Below, in pieces: positions 8,535-16,002 of a DNA stretch of 64,000 bases. Source of the DNA: Acidobacteriota bacterium (GTDB taxonomy: Bacteria > Acidobacteriota > Terriglobia > Bryobacterales > Bryobacteraceae); the NCBI GenBank assembly GCA_014584705.1, contig JACTMJ010000020.1, positions 62,001 through 126,000 on the forward strand, in the 5' to 3' direction. The notes beneath the pieces were generated by a model. That model had not been told where the DNA came from. It worked only from the letters and a program-made list of their open reading frames with translations, and did no database searches. Every line of letters begins with the position of its first letter. Position 1 is the first letter of the stretch. The position numbers and the translations under genes are program-made.

Positions 8535-9950
8535 TTATCCTCTTTCGAGCAGCGCGGCGAGCCTCCCGAGGCCGTCCAGCGTCTCCTCGCGCGGGGACGC
8601 TACATCCGGCTCCTGGCACAGGAAGCGCTCGATCTCCGGCTTCACCGCCAGCACGGTGTCGAGCTTTGGATTGGTACCCTTGCTGTAAGCGCCGAGGTTG
8701 ATCAGGTCCTGCGCCTGTTCGTACCGGGAAAGCGATTCCCGCAACGCGCGGGCATGTTGCAATTGTGGACGTTCGCTGATCTGCGAAGAGAGCCGGCTTA
8801 CGGAGCGAAGCACGTCGATGGCCGGATAGTGACCGGCCGACCCAAGGTCGCGCGAAAGCACCACGTGCCCGTCGAGAATCGCCCGCACGGCGTCGCAGAT
8901 GGGTTCATTGAAATCGTCGCCTTCAACCAGGACGGTGAAGAATCCGGTAATGGAACCTCGCGGAAAATTGCCCGCGCGCTCAAACACTTTGGGCAGCAAA
9001 TTGAACACCGATGGGGTGTACCCTTTCTGGCTGGGAGGTTCTCCGGCGGCGAGGCCGATCTCGCGTTGCGCCATCGCGAGGCGGGTCACCGAATCCATCA
9101 CCATCAGCACGTTCGCGCCCTGGTCCCGAAAGTATTCCGCCACCGCCATTGCCACAAAGCAGGCCCGCACGCGGAGCGGCGCGGGGCGGTCGGAAGTCGC
9201 CACTACCACCACGGAGCGCCGCAGGCCGTCGGGGCCAAGGTCGTTCTCGATGAACTCGCGCACCTCCCGGTTTCGTTCCCCAATCAGCGCGATCACGGAG
9301 ACGTCGGCCGCATTGTGCCGCGCCATGGCCCCAAGCAGCGTGCTCTTGCCCACGCCGGATCCGCCGAAGATGCCGATTCGCTGGCCTTGCCCGCAGGGGA
9401 GCAAGCCATCGATCACCCGGATGCCGGTGGCGAGAGGCTTCCGGATGTTTTCCCGGTCAAGCGGGTTCGAGGGTTGGCGGTAGAGGTCGTAAAGCTGGCG
9501 CGGCCCATGGGAAAACCCGGGTGGTGCGCCTTCGCCCCGTTCGTGTGGTGCGTTTTCGGGTTCCCCGGGCGGCGTCACCGGGAAGCCTTCCCCGCCGGGA
9601 ACATCCAGAAAGTTTCCAAAGCCATCGAGAACCCGGCCGAGCAGATGCGGTCCCACTTCAACGCGCGCCGCCTCTGGCCTCGCAACCACGGTGTCTCCCA
9701 GGTGAATGCCGTCCGTCTCCTCCAGCGGGATAGAGAGCACCCGCTGGTCCCGGAAGCCCACCACCTGCACGCGGATGCGGCGTCCGGTGGCGGTCTCCAC
9801 CTCACAGAAATCGCCCAGGGCGGCCATCGGACCAATCGATTCGATCAGCAAGCCCACCGCCTGCGTCACCGTTCCCGTCCAGCGGCTGAAATGGCGGCTG
9901 GCGAGAAAGCTTTGTCCGGCATTCGCTTCAAACAGCTTGGATCGCATCAT
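8535..9950 (-). CDS. fliI: Flagellar export ATPase FliI
   Basis: 471 residues, the usual FliI length. An N-terminal beta-barrel domain (about 20-110) is followed by an F1-beta-like ATPase core with Walker A GGSGVGKST at about 196-204, and VIALIGERNREVREF and VLMVMDSVTRLAMAQREIGL (Walker B region) downstream. A C-terminal domain ends the protein. It powers or chaperones export of flagellar subunits with FliH and FliJ. The start ATG at 9950 overlaps the stop of an upstream mini-ORF by 4 nt (ATGA). That mini-ORF is a duplicated copy of the fliH/fliI junction, so translation coupling that would normally come from fliH now comes from the chimera. Confidence 0.95.
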   Translation of the reverse strand: MMRSKLFEANAGQSFLASRHFSRWTGTVTQAVGLLIESIGPMAALGDFCEVETATGRRIRVQVVGFRDQRVLSIPLEETDGIHLGDTVVARPEAARVEVGPHLLGRVLDGFGNFLDVPGGEGFPVTPPGEPENAPHERGEGAPPGFSHGPRQLYDLYRQPSNPLDRENIRKPLATGIRVIDGLLPCGQGQRIGIFGGSGVGKSTLLGAMARHNAADVSVIALIGERNREVREFIENDLGPDGLRRSVVVVATSDRPAPLRVRACFVAMAVAEYFRDQGANVLMVMDSVTRLAMAQREIGLAAGEPPSQKGYTPSVFNLLPKVFERAGNFPRGSITGFFTVLVEGDDFNEPICDAVRAILDGHVVLSRDLGSAGHYPAIDVLRSVSRLSSQISERPQLQHARALRESLSRYEQAQDLINLGAYSKGTNPKLDTVLAVKPEIERFLCQEPDVASPREETLDGLGRLAALLERG

Positions 9951-10240
9951 GAAGCGCTCCTTCGAAGACGGTCAACCAGCCCGCTCTCAATCTCTTCCAA
10001 CTGCCTGGCGATCGATCCGTCCAGCGTTCCGTAGTCGGTATCAAACAGCAGGGCGCCCCGCGCCAGCGACCCGTCCGCCTCCACGCGAATGGTACGACGA
10101 TCGCCCAGGGCGGCCATCGAACCTATCGATTCGATCAGCAAGCCCACCGCCCGCGTCAGCGTTCCCGTCCAGCGGCTGAACTGGCGGCCGGCGAGAAAGC
10201 TCTGGCCGGCATTCGCTTCAAACAGCCTGGATCGCATCAT
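9947..10240 (-). pseudogene. In-frame FliI(N)-FliH(C) chimeric mini-ORF from junction duplication
   Basis: 97 residues. Residues 1-47 repeat the FliI N-terminus (MMRSRLFEANAGQSFLAGRQ through SIGSMAALGD). Residues 50-97 repeat the FliH C-terminus (TIRVEADGSLARGALLFDTD through ESGLVDRLRRSAS). The join is in frame, and the stop overlaps the fliI ATG by 4 nt. It is best explained as the by-product of a tandem duplication across the fliH/fliI boundary. It may still be translated and could couple ribosomes into fliI. Whether the peptide does anything is unknown: it lacks the FliI ATPase core and the FliH coiled coil, but it carries the FliH C-terminal region that normally binds the FliI N-terminus. 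Confidence 0.85.
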
Positions 10241-10496
10241 GAAGCGCTCCTTCGAAGCCGGTCCACCAACCCGCTCTCAATCTCTTCCAACTGCGTGGCG
10301 ATCGACCCGTCCAGCGTTCCGTAGTCGGTATCGAACAGCAGCGCGCCCCGCGCCAGCGACGCGTCCGCCTCCACGCGAATGTCGATTCGATCAGCAAGCC
10401 CACCGCCTGCGTCACCGTTCCCGTCCAGCGGCTGAACTGGCGGCTCGCCAGGAGGCTCTGGCCGGCATTCGCTTTAAACAGCCTGGACCGCATCAT
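10218..10496 (-). pseudogene. Second fliI(N)/fliH(C) junction copy, out of frame
   Basis: The ATG at 10496 overlaps the true fliH stop (10493) by 4 nt, as a genuine fliI start would. The first 38 residues repeat the FliI N-terminus (MMRSRLFKANAGQSLLASRQ through LLIES). The following fliH-derived segment is then read in the wrong frame (TFAWRRTRRWRGARCC...), because this repeat offset is 256 bp rather than a frame-preserving length. The frame ends at 10218, 23 bp inside the next chimera. Non-functional as a protein fusion; likely a duplication remnant. Confidence 0.8.
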
Positions 10497-11215
10497 GGAG
10501 CGCTCCTTCGAAGCCGGTCCACCAACCCGCTCTCAATTTCTTCCAACTGCGTGGCGATCGACCCGTCCAGCGTTCCGTAGTCGGTATCGAACAGCAGCGC
10601 GCCCCGCGCCAGCGACGCGTCCGCCTCCACGCGAATGACGCGAATGGCCCGTTTGGAAGAGTGCGCGGCAAGCGCTTCCTCCACCGCCCCGCGATCCGCC
10701 GGATGAATGCGGACGCACTGCACCGTCTTTCCGGCGAGCCGTTCCAGCGCGGACCGGGTAAGACCCTGAAGCGCCTCCGGGTCGATCTGGATCTGGCGGT
10801 TGAGAATCTTCTCGGCGATGGCGATCGAGAGTCTGGCTAGATCGGCGTCCGCCTGTTCGAGCAATTCGCGGCGTGCCGCCTCCGCTGCACGAAGCGTCGC
10901 GGCAATCTGGCTCCGGAAACGGTCCATCTCTCCCTGGTTTTCCGCGATCCCTTTTCGGAAACCGGCGTCGAAGCCGGATTGGTACGACGCGCTGATGTTT
11001 GCTTCGGCTTCGGCGCGCGCACGCTGCAACTCGGTCTGGACGGCGGCCAGTTCCCGCGAAAACTCGGCCGGTGGCGCGCTCTCCGTGGGCCGTGCCGGTG
11101 CGGCACCGCGGGTCCCGCCGCCGTCCGATGCTCCGGCCAGCGCCATCCAGCCGGAAGCGTCTCCCGGATGCGCCGTTTCACGCACGATTCCCGCGGGCAA
11201 CAGTCTAGCTGACAT
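10493..11215 (-). CDS. fliH: Flagellar assembly protein FliH
   Basis: 240 residues from the ATG at 11215 (MSARLLPAGIVRETAHPGDA); an in-frame ATG at 11239 exists but lies inside the overlapped chimera. The organisation is that of FliH/V-ATPase subunit E-like proteins: a disordered N-terminus, a long helix with small-residue spacing (about 75-150, ETDLARLSIAIAEKILNR-like), and a C-terminal globular domain (AGKTVQCVRIHPADRGAVEE). FliH binds the FliI N-terminus and regulates its ATPase in the export apparatus. The start overlaps the upstream chimera by 11 nt and the stop overlaps a remnant fliI start by 4 nt. Both ends of this gene are the sites of the junction duplications. Confidence 0.9.
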   Translation of the reverse strand: MSARLLPAGIVRETAHPGDASGWMALAGASDGGGTRGAAPARPTESAPPAEFSRELAAVQTELQRARAEAEANISASYQSGFDAGFRKGIAENQGEMDRFRSQIAATLRAAEAARRELLEQADADLARLSIAIAEKILNRQIQIDPEALQGLTRSALERLAGKTVQCVRIHPADRGAVEEALAAHSSKRAIRVIRVEADASLARGALLFDTDYGTLDGSIATQLEEIESGLVDRLRRSAP

Positions 11216-11591
11216 ACCTATCTCCGCCCGTGCCGCCAAGACCGATCGAGCGCTCCGTCTCCAGTTGCCGGGCCACCTCGATCATCTGGTGCCGCGCCTC
11301 GTCGACGTCGCGGATCTTCACCGGACCCAGCGTACCCATATCCTCGCGCAGCGTAACCGACGCTCCCGCGGGCGCTATCCGGCCGGTAGCGTCGCCCGGA
11401 TGCGCCGCTTTACGCACGATTCCCGCGGGCGGTAGCTTAGCTGACATACTCATCTCCGCCGGCGCCGCCAAGGTTGATCGCACCCTCCGTCTCCAGTTGC
11501 CGCACGACTTCAATAATCTGCTGCTGCGCCTCGTCGACATCGCGGATCTTCACCGGACCCAGCGCATCCATATCCTCGCGCAGCATATCCG
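11137..11591 (-). repeat. Two tandem copies of the fliG 3'-end / fliH 5'-start junction
   Basis: A unit of about 222 bp with a 232-bp offset occurs at about 11137-11359 and 11369-11591. Each copy contains the last ~49 FliG codons and the first ~25-30 FliH codons, with the same 11-nt stop/start overlap. The copies are more diverged from each other than the fliH/fliI copies. For example, FliG DALGPVKIRDVDEAQQQIIE corresponds to GTLGPVKIRDVDEARHQMIE in the extra copy. That suggests an older event. Confidence 0.9.
11205..11447 (-). pseudogene. In-frame FliH(N)-FliG(C) chimeric mini-ORF, 80 residues
   Basis: It starts at ATG 11447 inside the last codons of fliG (11-nt overlap), reads MSAKLPPAGIVRKAAHPGDA as a second FliH N-terminus, then TLREDMGTLGPVKIRDVDEA through GGTGGDRYVS as a second FliG C-terminus. 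It stops at 11205, 11 nt inside fliH. The frame is fully open despite many substitutions relative to the parent copies. That could mean it is translated to keep fliG-fliH coupling, or that it is simply recent. The FliG C-terminal segment here is only the last helices, not the whole FliM/MotA-binding domain. Confidence 0.82.
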
Positions 11592-12519
11592 CCGCTCGCC
11601 CGGACATGACTTTGATGAAGTGCTGCCGGAGCACCTCGCTCGTTCCCTTGAGAGCGACCGTGAGGAGCTTGCGATCCACCCTGGATAGAATCTCGCGGAT
11701 CGCGTTGGCATCGAGCTTGATGATGTCTTCGAAAACAAACATCAGGTGCCGGATGCTCTTGCCCAGCGTCTCGTCGTTGCTCTCGATCTGTTCGAGGATC
11801 TCCTTCGTGGAGTTGGCGTCCAGGCGGTTGAACAATTCCGCGACCGCCTGCACGCCCCCGTAGGATTCCCGGCTGTATTCGCCCAGCTCCTGAATCTTCT
11901 GGCCGATAATGGCGGCGATGCGAGAGACAATCTCGGGCGAAATGCGATCGAGATTGGCCATGCGGGTGGCGATATCGGCATGGCACTCCGGCGGTAGAGA
12001 CGTGAGCAGCGCCGCCGCCTGCGTGGTGTTCAGGTGCGAGAGGATCAGTGCAATCGTCTGCGGATGTTCATTCTGAATGAATTTGGCGAGTTGCTGCGGG
12101 TCCGCTTTCTGCAGCGGATCAAAGGTGGCTGCATCCTCGCCGATCGTCTGCGCCAGTCGATCGAGAATCCGCCGGGCCGGTTCATTCCCGAACGCACCCA
12201 CGAGCATCTTCCGCGCGTAGTCCATGCCGCCCTTCACGACGTACTCGCGGGCCACGGTCATCTGATAGAACTCTTCGAGAATGTCATCTACATTCTGCGA
12301 AGTGATGGTCGACGATCGCGCAATCTCCTTGGAGATGGTTTGCACCTCGTCTTCGCTCAGATGCCGCACGATCTCCGCGCCGGACTTCTCCCCAAGGATC
12401 ACCAGAAGCATCGCGGCTTTGCGCGCGCCGCTAAACTTGTCTGTGCTTCGCTTCTTCGTTCCGGTTTCCGGCGGCGGCAATACCGCCAGTTCCGTGCCGG
12501 TCTCGGGTGCGGCGCTCAT
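11437..12519 (-). CDS. fliG: Flagellar motor switch protein FliG
   Basis: 360 residues from ATG 12519, which overlaps the fliF stop by 4 nt (ATGA); an in-frame ATG at 12540 is less likely. The N-terminal domain (ARKAAMLLVILGEKSGAEIV, about 30-50) binds the FliF tail. The middle domain has the EHPQTIALILSHL signature (EHPQ motif that contacts FliM). The C-terminal domain has the charged torque helix region (DIIKLDANAIREILSRVD). It forms the rotor switch ring with FliM/FliN. The C-terminus (GGAGGDEYVS) is duplicated downstream in the 11205-11447 chimera. Confidence 0.95.
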   Translation of the reverse strand: MSAAPETGTELAVLPPPETGTKKRSTDKFSGARKAAMLLVILGEKSGAEIVRHLSEDEVQTISKEIARSSTITSQNVDDILEEFYQMTVAREYVVKGGMDYARKMLVGAFGNEPARRILDRLAQTIGEDAATFDPLQKADPQQLAKFIQNEHPQTIALILSHLNTTQAAALLTSLPPECHADIATRMANLDRISPEIVSRIAAIIGQKIQELGEYSRESYGGVQAVAELFNRLDANSTKEILEQIESNDETLGKSIRHLMFVFEDIIKLDANAIREILSRVDRKLLTVALKGTSEVLRQHFIKVMSGRAADMLREDMDALGPVKIRDVDEAQQQIIEVVRQLETEGAINLGGAGGDEYVS

Positions 12520-14255
12520 CGGCGGTCCTCCGTCAGCCAACTGCGCAGGATCTGTGCCGCTCCCGCCGGATCTTTGCTCACCGTATCGATCAAGTGGCCG
12601 GTGAGGACCTCGCTGTCGCTTCTCGGCTTCACCCCCTTGAGCGATGCGAGGGCGGCATTCTCCTTCAATTTCAGCCGCTCCTGCTGCTCCTGAATGAAGG
12701 CCTCCAGATTCCCGCTGTTGGCATCAAAACCATCTGGAATTTCAAACTCTCCTCCCGCTCCGCGCGGGACGGCATGCGCCGCCGACGGCGCTCCCAGCGC
12801 AGGTGGCGTGGGCACCGAGGTTACCTTGCGGAGCTTCTTCCGCCTCCGCAACAGCAGGAACCCCGCCGTCAGCAGCAGAAGCAGCACCGCTCCGGCGCCC
12901 GCGCCCCAAACCCAGAGGGGCGTCCCCCGCGGCAGGAAGGAGAGCCACCCCGGCAGGGGAGAATCCGTCGTTGAGCCGGGGGCGGGCGCGACGCCCGGGG
13001 GCGGAGGTTCGGAGATTGTCGCGTCGAAGGGGAGCGCCTCCACTACTAGTTGATCGCCGCGGTCTTCCTGCAGCCCCAGCGCACCTGTGACGAGTTCCCG
13101 GATGCTGTCGATCGTTTGCTGGCTGGGCGCTTCCAGAATGCGCTTGGCATCCTTGCCGGTCCCCTCCCATCGCAGTCTGTGGTCCACCAGTACCGCCACG
13201 GAAACGCGCTTGAGCACGCCGCGCGGCACCACCGTGTTGCGAACGGTACGGCTGGTTTGGAACTGAACGGATTCAGACCGGCGTACTACGCCGCCTGATG
13301 TCGTGCGAGCACGGGTTCCGCTCCTCGGCAGATTGGATGCCGTGCCGGGGACTCCCCCGCTGCGCACACCGTTCGAAACGTCCTCCTGCTTCTGGGTGCT
13401 CGTCATCACCGAGCTTTCCGGATCGAACGTTTCCGCGCTCTCGTTTCCGCTGGTCATGTCCAGATCCGCGGAAACGTTCGCGCGATATCGCCCCGGCCCC
13501 AACAGCGGATCGAGCGTCGAACTGAGCTTCGATTCCAGGTCCGCTTCCACGCGATGGCGATACTGCAGAAGGGCTTCGGGCGGCTCCTGCCCTTCGTCCC
13601 CTTCTTCCTTCCTGGGGCGACTGAGCAGGTTGCCCCGCATATCGATGATCGATACCTGATCCGGCCGCAGCCCCTCCACCGCGCTTGCCACCAGATGCGC
13701 GATGGCCGCCGATTGCTTCGGGTCCATCGTGGCGCCGGGCCGCAGCTTCACCATCACGCTGCCCTTCGCCGGCTCCTTATTCTCGAGGAAGACGGAGTTC
13801 TTCGCGAAGGTGACATGCACCCGTGCCTGCTCAATGGCCTGGATGGTGCGCAGGCTGCGCTCCAGTTCTCCCTCAATCGCGCGCTTGTAGTTGATGTGTT
13901 CGGTGAAATCGGTCGCGCCGAAGTTGGTCTGATCGAAAATCTCAAAACCGATGCGGCCGGTTTGCGGCAGGCCCTGCGCGGCCAGGCTCAGGCGCTGTTC
14001 CGCCACCTGCGCGGACGGTACGGAGATCCGCGTCCCCGCGTCGTTCACGCGCACCGGGATGCCCGCTTCCTTCAGCTTGGCGACGATCTGCCCGGCCTCT
14101 TCGGGATTCAGATTGTCGAACAGCGGCTGAAAATCCCTCTCCGTCTGCCACCGAACGAAGGCGTAGAGCCCCGCCACCAGCACAACCGCGGCAACGCCAA
14201 TCACCAGACGCTGGCGAAGGCTGAGCTTGGTAAAGAGTTGGATCAATTGGGTCAT
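12516..14255 (-). CDS. fliF: Flagellar M-ring protein FliF
   Basis: 579 residues, normal for FliF. An N-terminal membrane helix (RLVIGVAAVVLVAGLYAFV, about 17-35) is followed by the periplasmic ring-building motifs (PLFDNLNPEEAGQIVAKLKE, RISVPSAQVAEQRLSLA, FTEHINYKRAIEGELERSL) and a low-complexity Ser/Thr/Arg loop around 270-330. A second membrane helix (VWGAGAGAVLLLLLTAGFLLL, about 445-465) leads to a cytoplasmic tail ending in LRSWLTEDRR, the FliG-binding end. It forms the MS-ring on which the rotor and export gate assemble. Confidence 0.95.
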   Translation of the reverse strand: MTQLIQLFTKLSLRQRLVIGVAAVVLVAGLYAFVRWQTERDFQPLFDNLNPEEAGQIVAKLKEAGIPVRVNDAGTRISVPSAQVAEQRLSLAAQGLPQTGRIGFEIFDQTNFGATDFTEHINYKRAIEGELERSLRTIQAIEQARVHVTFAKNSVFLENKEPAKGSVMVKLRPGATMDPKQSAAIAHLVASAVEGLRPDQVSIIDMRGNLLSRPRKEEGDEGQEPPEALLQYRHRVEADLESKLSSTLDPLLGPGRYRANVSADLDMTSGNESAETFDPESSVMTSTQKQEDVSNGVRSGGVPGTASNLPRSGTRARTTSGGVVRRSESVQFQTSRTVRNTVVPRGVLKRVSVAVLVDHRLRWEGTGKDAKRILEAPSQQTIDSIRELVTGALGLQEDRGDQLVVEALPFDATISEPPPPGVAPAPGSTTDSPLPGWLSFLPRGTPLWVWGAGAGAVLLLLLTAGFLLLRRRKKLRKVTSVPTPPALGAPSAAHAVPRGAGGEFEIPDGFDANSGNLEAFIQEQQERLKLKENAALASLKGVKPRSDSEVLTGHLIDTVSKDPAGAAQILRSWLTEDRR

Positions 14256-14552
14256 AGCGCCTTCACCCGGACGCGCGGCAGCCTAAGCGTTTCCCCGCAC
14301 CTCAGCCGCGCCTCTTCGTGCTCGCACCCGAGTTCCGTCGCCACCCCGCCAGTGCCCGTTCGAGATGTCCCCCCCGCCGGGCCCCCGCCACGTATCGGGC
14401 AATTCGACCGTGTCTCGTGCCCCCGCGCGGGCGCTCCGTCCCCGGCGCGTTGCGGGTGGCTTGGGGTGTGGCTCCTTACCGGCATCCAAGCGTTTATCGG
14501 CGGATGCGCGAAAGAACTTGAGACGAATCCCGGAGAGATTCGCGGACGAATC
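14256..14552 (-). other. 297-bp gap between fliE and fliF with no supported gene
   Basis: In the operon the other gaps are a few nt, or 98-122 bp upstream of fliE and flgC. This gap is GC-rich and open in more than one frame, but the translations (Gly/Arg/Pro-rich) lack any FliE or FliF resemblance. I could not match it to a copy of a neighbouring junction by eye. It may be a decayed duplicate or a simple spacer. Confidence 0.5.
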
Positions 14553-14888
14553 CTAAATTTGCATACGCATAATTTCCTGGTAACCCTGAATGAGCTTGTT
14601 TCTTACCTGCAACAGCAACTCAAACGATATCTGGGCTTCCTGCGCCTGAATGGCGACGGTGTGCAACTCCACGTTCTCTCCGCGCAGCAGCTTCTCCCGC
14701 AGTTCGCCCGATGCTCTCGCGCTGTTCTCCACCTTGGCCATCGCGCCGGCAAGTTCCGTCGCGAAGGAGGCCTCGGCGGCATCGCCCGGGCGCTTGGCGC
14801 TCCCGGCCCCCAGTGGGCTCTTGTACAAGTTGTCCAGAGCTTCCAGCCCTGCGAGGCCGGGGGCGGCACGGGGAATCGAGGGGATCAT
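14553..14888 (-). CDS. fliE: Flagellar hook-basal body protein FliE
   Basis: 111 residues from ATG 14888, preceded by a good ribosome-binding site (AAAGGAGAAGGA). The family pattern is clear: an N-terminal disordered part (MIPSIPRAAPGLAGLEALDN), then FATELAGAMAKVENSARASG and the C-terminal signature LHTVAIQAQEAQISFELLLQ followed by VRNKLIQGYQEIMRMQI. FliE joins the MS-ring to the rod and is the first export substrate. It sits downstream of flgC in the standard flgB-flgC-fliE order. Confidence 0.93.
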   Translation of the reverse strand: MIPSIPRAAPGLAGLEALDNLYKSPLGAGSAKRPGDAAEASFATELAGAMAKVENSARASGELREKLLRGENVELHTVAIQAQEAQISFELLLQVRNKLIQGYQEIMRMQI

Positions 14889-15010
14889 ACGAAGTCCTTC
14901 TCCTTTCGAGCTTGACGAACACGAATCCTGGAATACGCAAGAGCGCGGCCGCGAGGAGCGCATCTTCACCGGCTCGGCGCGGCGAAGGCGTCCGCCGCGA
15001 AGCGCCTTCC

Positions 15011-15454
15011 CTAGGCGCGGAAGAGTTCCAGGGAGCGGCGCACCATATCTTTGGTTACGGTCATGGCCGCGATATTCGCCTCATACGCCCGCGCGGCGCC
15101 TTGCAGGTTCACCATCTCTTCCGCCGGCTGGATGCTGGGATAGGCCACGTAGCCATTGGCGTCCGCATCCGGATGCCCCGGCTGGTAGCGCCGCTCGACC
15201 GCTTGCGGATCTTCCCGCACTTCGCTTACCGCCACGCCCATTTGCGGCGCATCCAGCGCGGACGCGAAATGGTCCTGAAACGAACCGCCCGAAAGCGCGC
15301 TCGATTCGAAGACGACATCCTTGCGCAGATACGGGCCGCCGCCCGGCGTCCGGGTGGTCTCCGCGTTGGCGAGGTTCTCGGCGAGCGCTTGCAGACGCGC
15401 GCGCTGGGCATCCATTCCGGAAGCGCTGATCGAGAGAGAATGCATGAGGCTCAC
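15011..15454 (-). CDS. flgC: Flagellar basal-body rod protein FlgC
   Basis: 147 residues. It starts at GTG 15454, overlapping the flgB stop by one nt (TAGTG). The N-terminus SLSISASGMDAQRARLQALA then ENLANAETTRT is the rod/hook family motif, here ENLANAET instead of the commoner ANNLANxxT. The C-terminus has YPSIQPAEEMVNLQGAARAY and ANIAAMTVTKDMVRRSLEL, matching the FlgC helix that packs with other axial proteins. Exported through the flagellar type III apparatus to build the proximal rod. Confidence 0.92.
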   Translation of the reverse strand: MSLMHSLSISASGMDAQRARLQALAENLANAETTRTPGGGPYLRKDVVFESSALSGGSFQDHFASALDAPQMGVAVSEVREDPQAVERRYQPGHPDADANGYVAYPSIQPAEEMVNLQGAARAYEANIAAMTVTKDMVRRSLELFRA

Positions 15455-15822
15455 TAGGAGTTCCCTTCCTTAATGGCGAGGCGAATCGTCCGGTAGCGGC
15501 TGGCCAGCAACGCCGAGCCCAGCTCAAAGCGCATGGCATTCTCGGCCATCATCCGAGCCTCCCGGTCAAGACTCACATTGTTCCCATCGTTGTTCAGCGC
15601 AAGGCCCTCCACCTCCGTGGCGGCGGGCGGCATGGCTGAATGAACAGCATCCTGGCCCGCCCGGGTGCGTGTGAGGGCGGAAGCAAGTTCGTTCTGGAAA
15701 TCAATGTCCCGGGTCCGGTATCCGGGCGTATCCAAGTTGGCGACGTTCGATGCCACCAGTTTCTGCCGGGTGGCTACAAGATCAAGGTAGACTTCTAGCG
15801 ATTGCGCGACGCGGTCAATCAT
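15454..15822 (-). CDS. flgB: Flagellar basal-body rod protein FlgB
   Basis: 122 residues from ATG 15822 (a TTG start at 15852 is possible but adds no family sequence). The N-terminal LVATRQKLVASNVANLDTPG carries the axial-protein signature NxANxxTPGY (…DTPGYRTRDIDF). The C-terminal helix is NAMRFELGSALLASRYRTIR. It is the first gene of the minus-strand flagellar operon flgB-flgC-fliE-fliF-fliG-fliH-fliI-fliJ. The presumed promoter lies between 15823 and 15925, below the hairpin that ends the preceding isomerase gene. Confidence 0.9.
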   Translation of the reverse strand: MIDRVAQSLEVYLDLVATRQKLVASNVANLDTPGYRTRDIDFQNELASALTRTRAGQDAVHSAMPPAATEVEGLALNNDGNNVSLDREARMMAENAMRFELGSALLASRYRTIRLAIKEGNS

Positions 15823-15925
15823 ACACCGCGACGGTTGCAGTTCCCTTGCCAAGAGGGAACTTACTGAAAAGACTAGGTTTAGCGAGGCGGGAAGAGAGAC
15901 GTGATTTCGTCGGTGGCAAGAACTT

Positions 15926-15964
15926 GCCGTGCCTCTCCCGCCCGAGGGGAGGGAAAGGCACGGC
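15926..15964 (-). terminator. Hairpin downstream of the parvulin gene
   Basis: Inverted arms GCCGTGCC (15926-15933) and GGCACGGC (15957-15964), extended inward by CTCCC/GGGAG pairing around a short loop. It begins 39 bp after the stop of the isomerase gene (minus strand) and precedes flgB. It lacks a T-run, so its strength as an intrinsic terminator is uncertain, but it separates two functional units. Confidence 0.5.
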
Positions 15965-16002
15965 TTCGAAATCGGAGAGCGAGTCGTTGAGTTCCGGCGG
16001 TC

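Larger units (their letters stand above)
9811..10637 (-). repeat. Three tandem copies of the fliH 3'-end / fliI 5'-start junction
   Basis: A segment of about 250-280 bp spanning the end of fliH and the start of fliI occurs three times in direct orientation: 9811-10091 (the functional fliI start), 10101-10381 and 10386-10637 (the functional fliH end). Offsets between copies are 290 and 256 bp. Each copy keeps the ATGA stop/start overlap or its remnant, the 'MMRS-LF-ANAGQS' start and the 'RVEAD-SLARGALLFDTDYGTLDGS' FliH end. Copies differ by scattered substitutions, so this is not one sequence read repeatedly. The 10386 copy lacks about 30 bp present at the distal end of the others. Confidence 0.93.

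Noticed and set aside
8754-10034. 426-codon plus-strand open frame antisense to fliI
   Set aside because: FliI is unequivocal on the other strand; the plus frame is His/Arg-rich noise.
15836-15851. Sigma-54-like promoter TGGCAAGGGAACTGCA (minus strand) before flgB
   Set aside because: Two mismatches to the consensus, and the predicted transcript would begin only about 3 nt before the ATG. Not strong enough to annotate.
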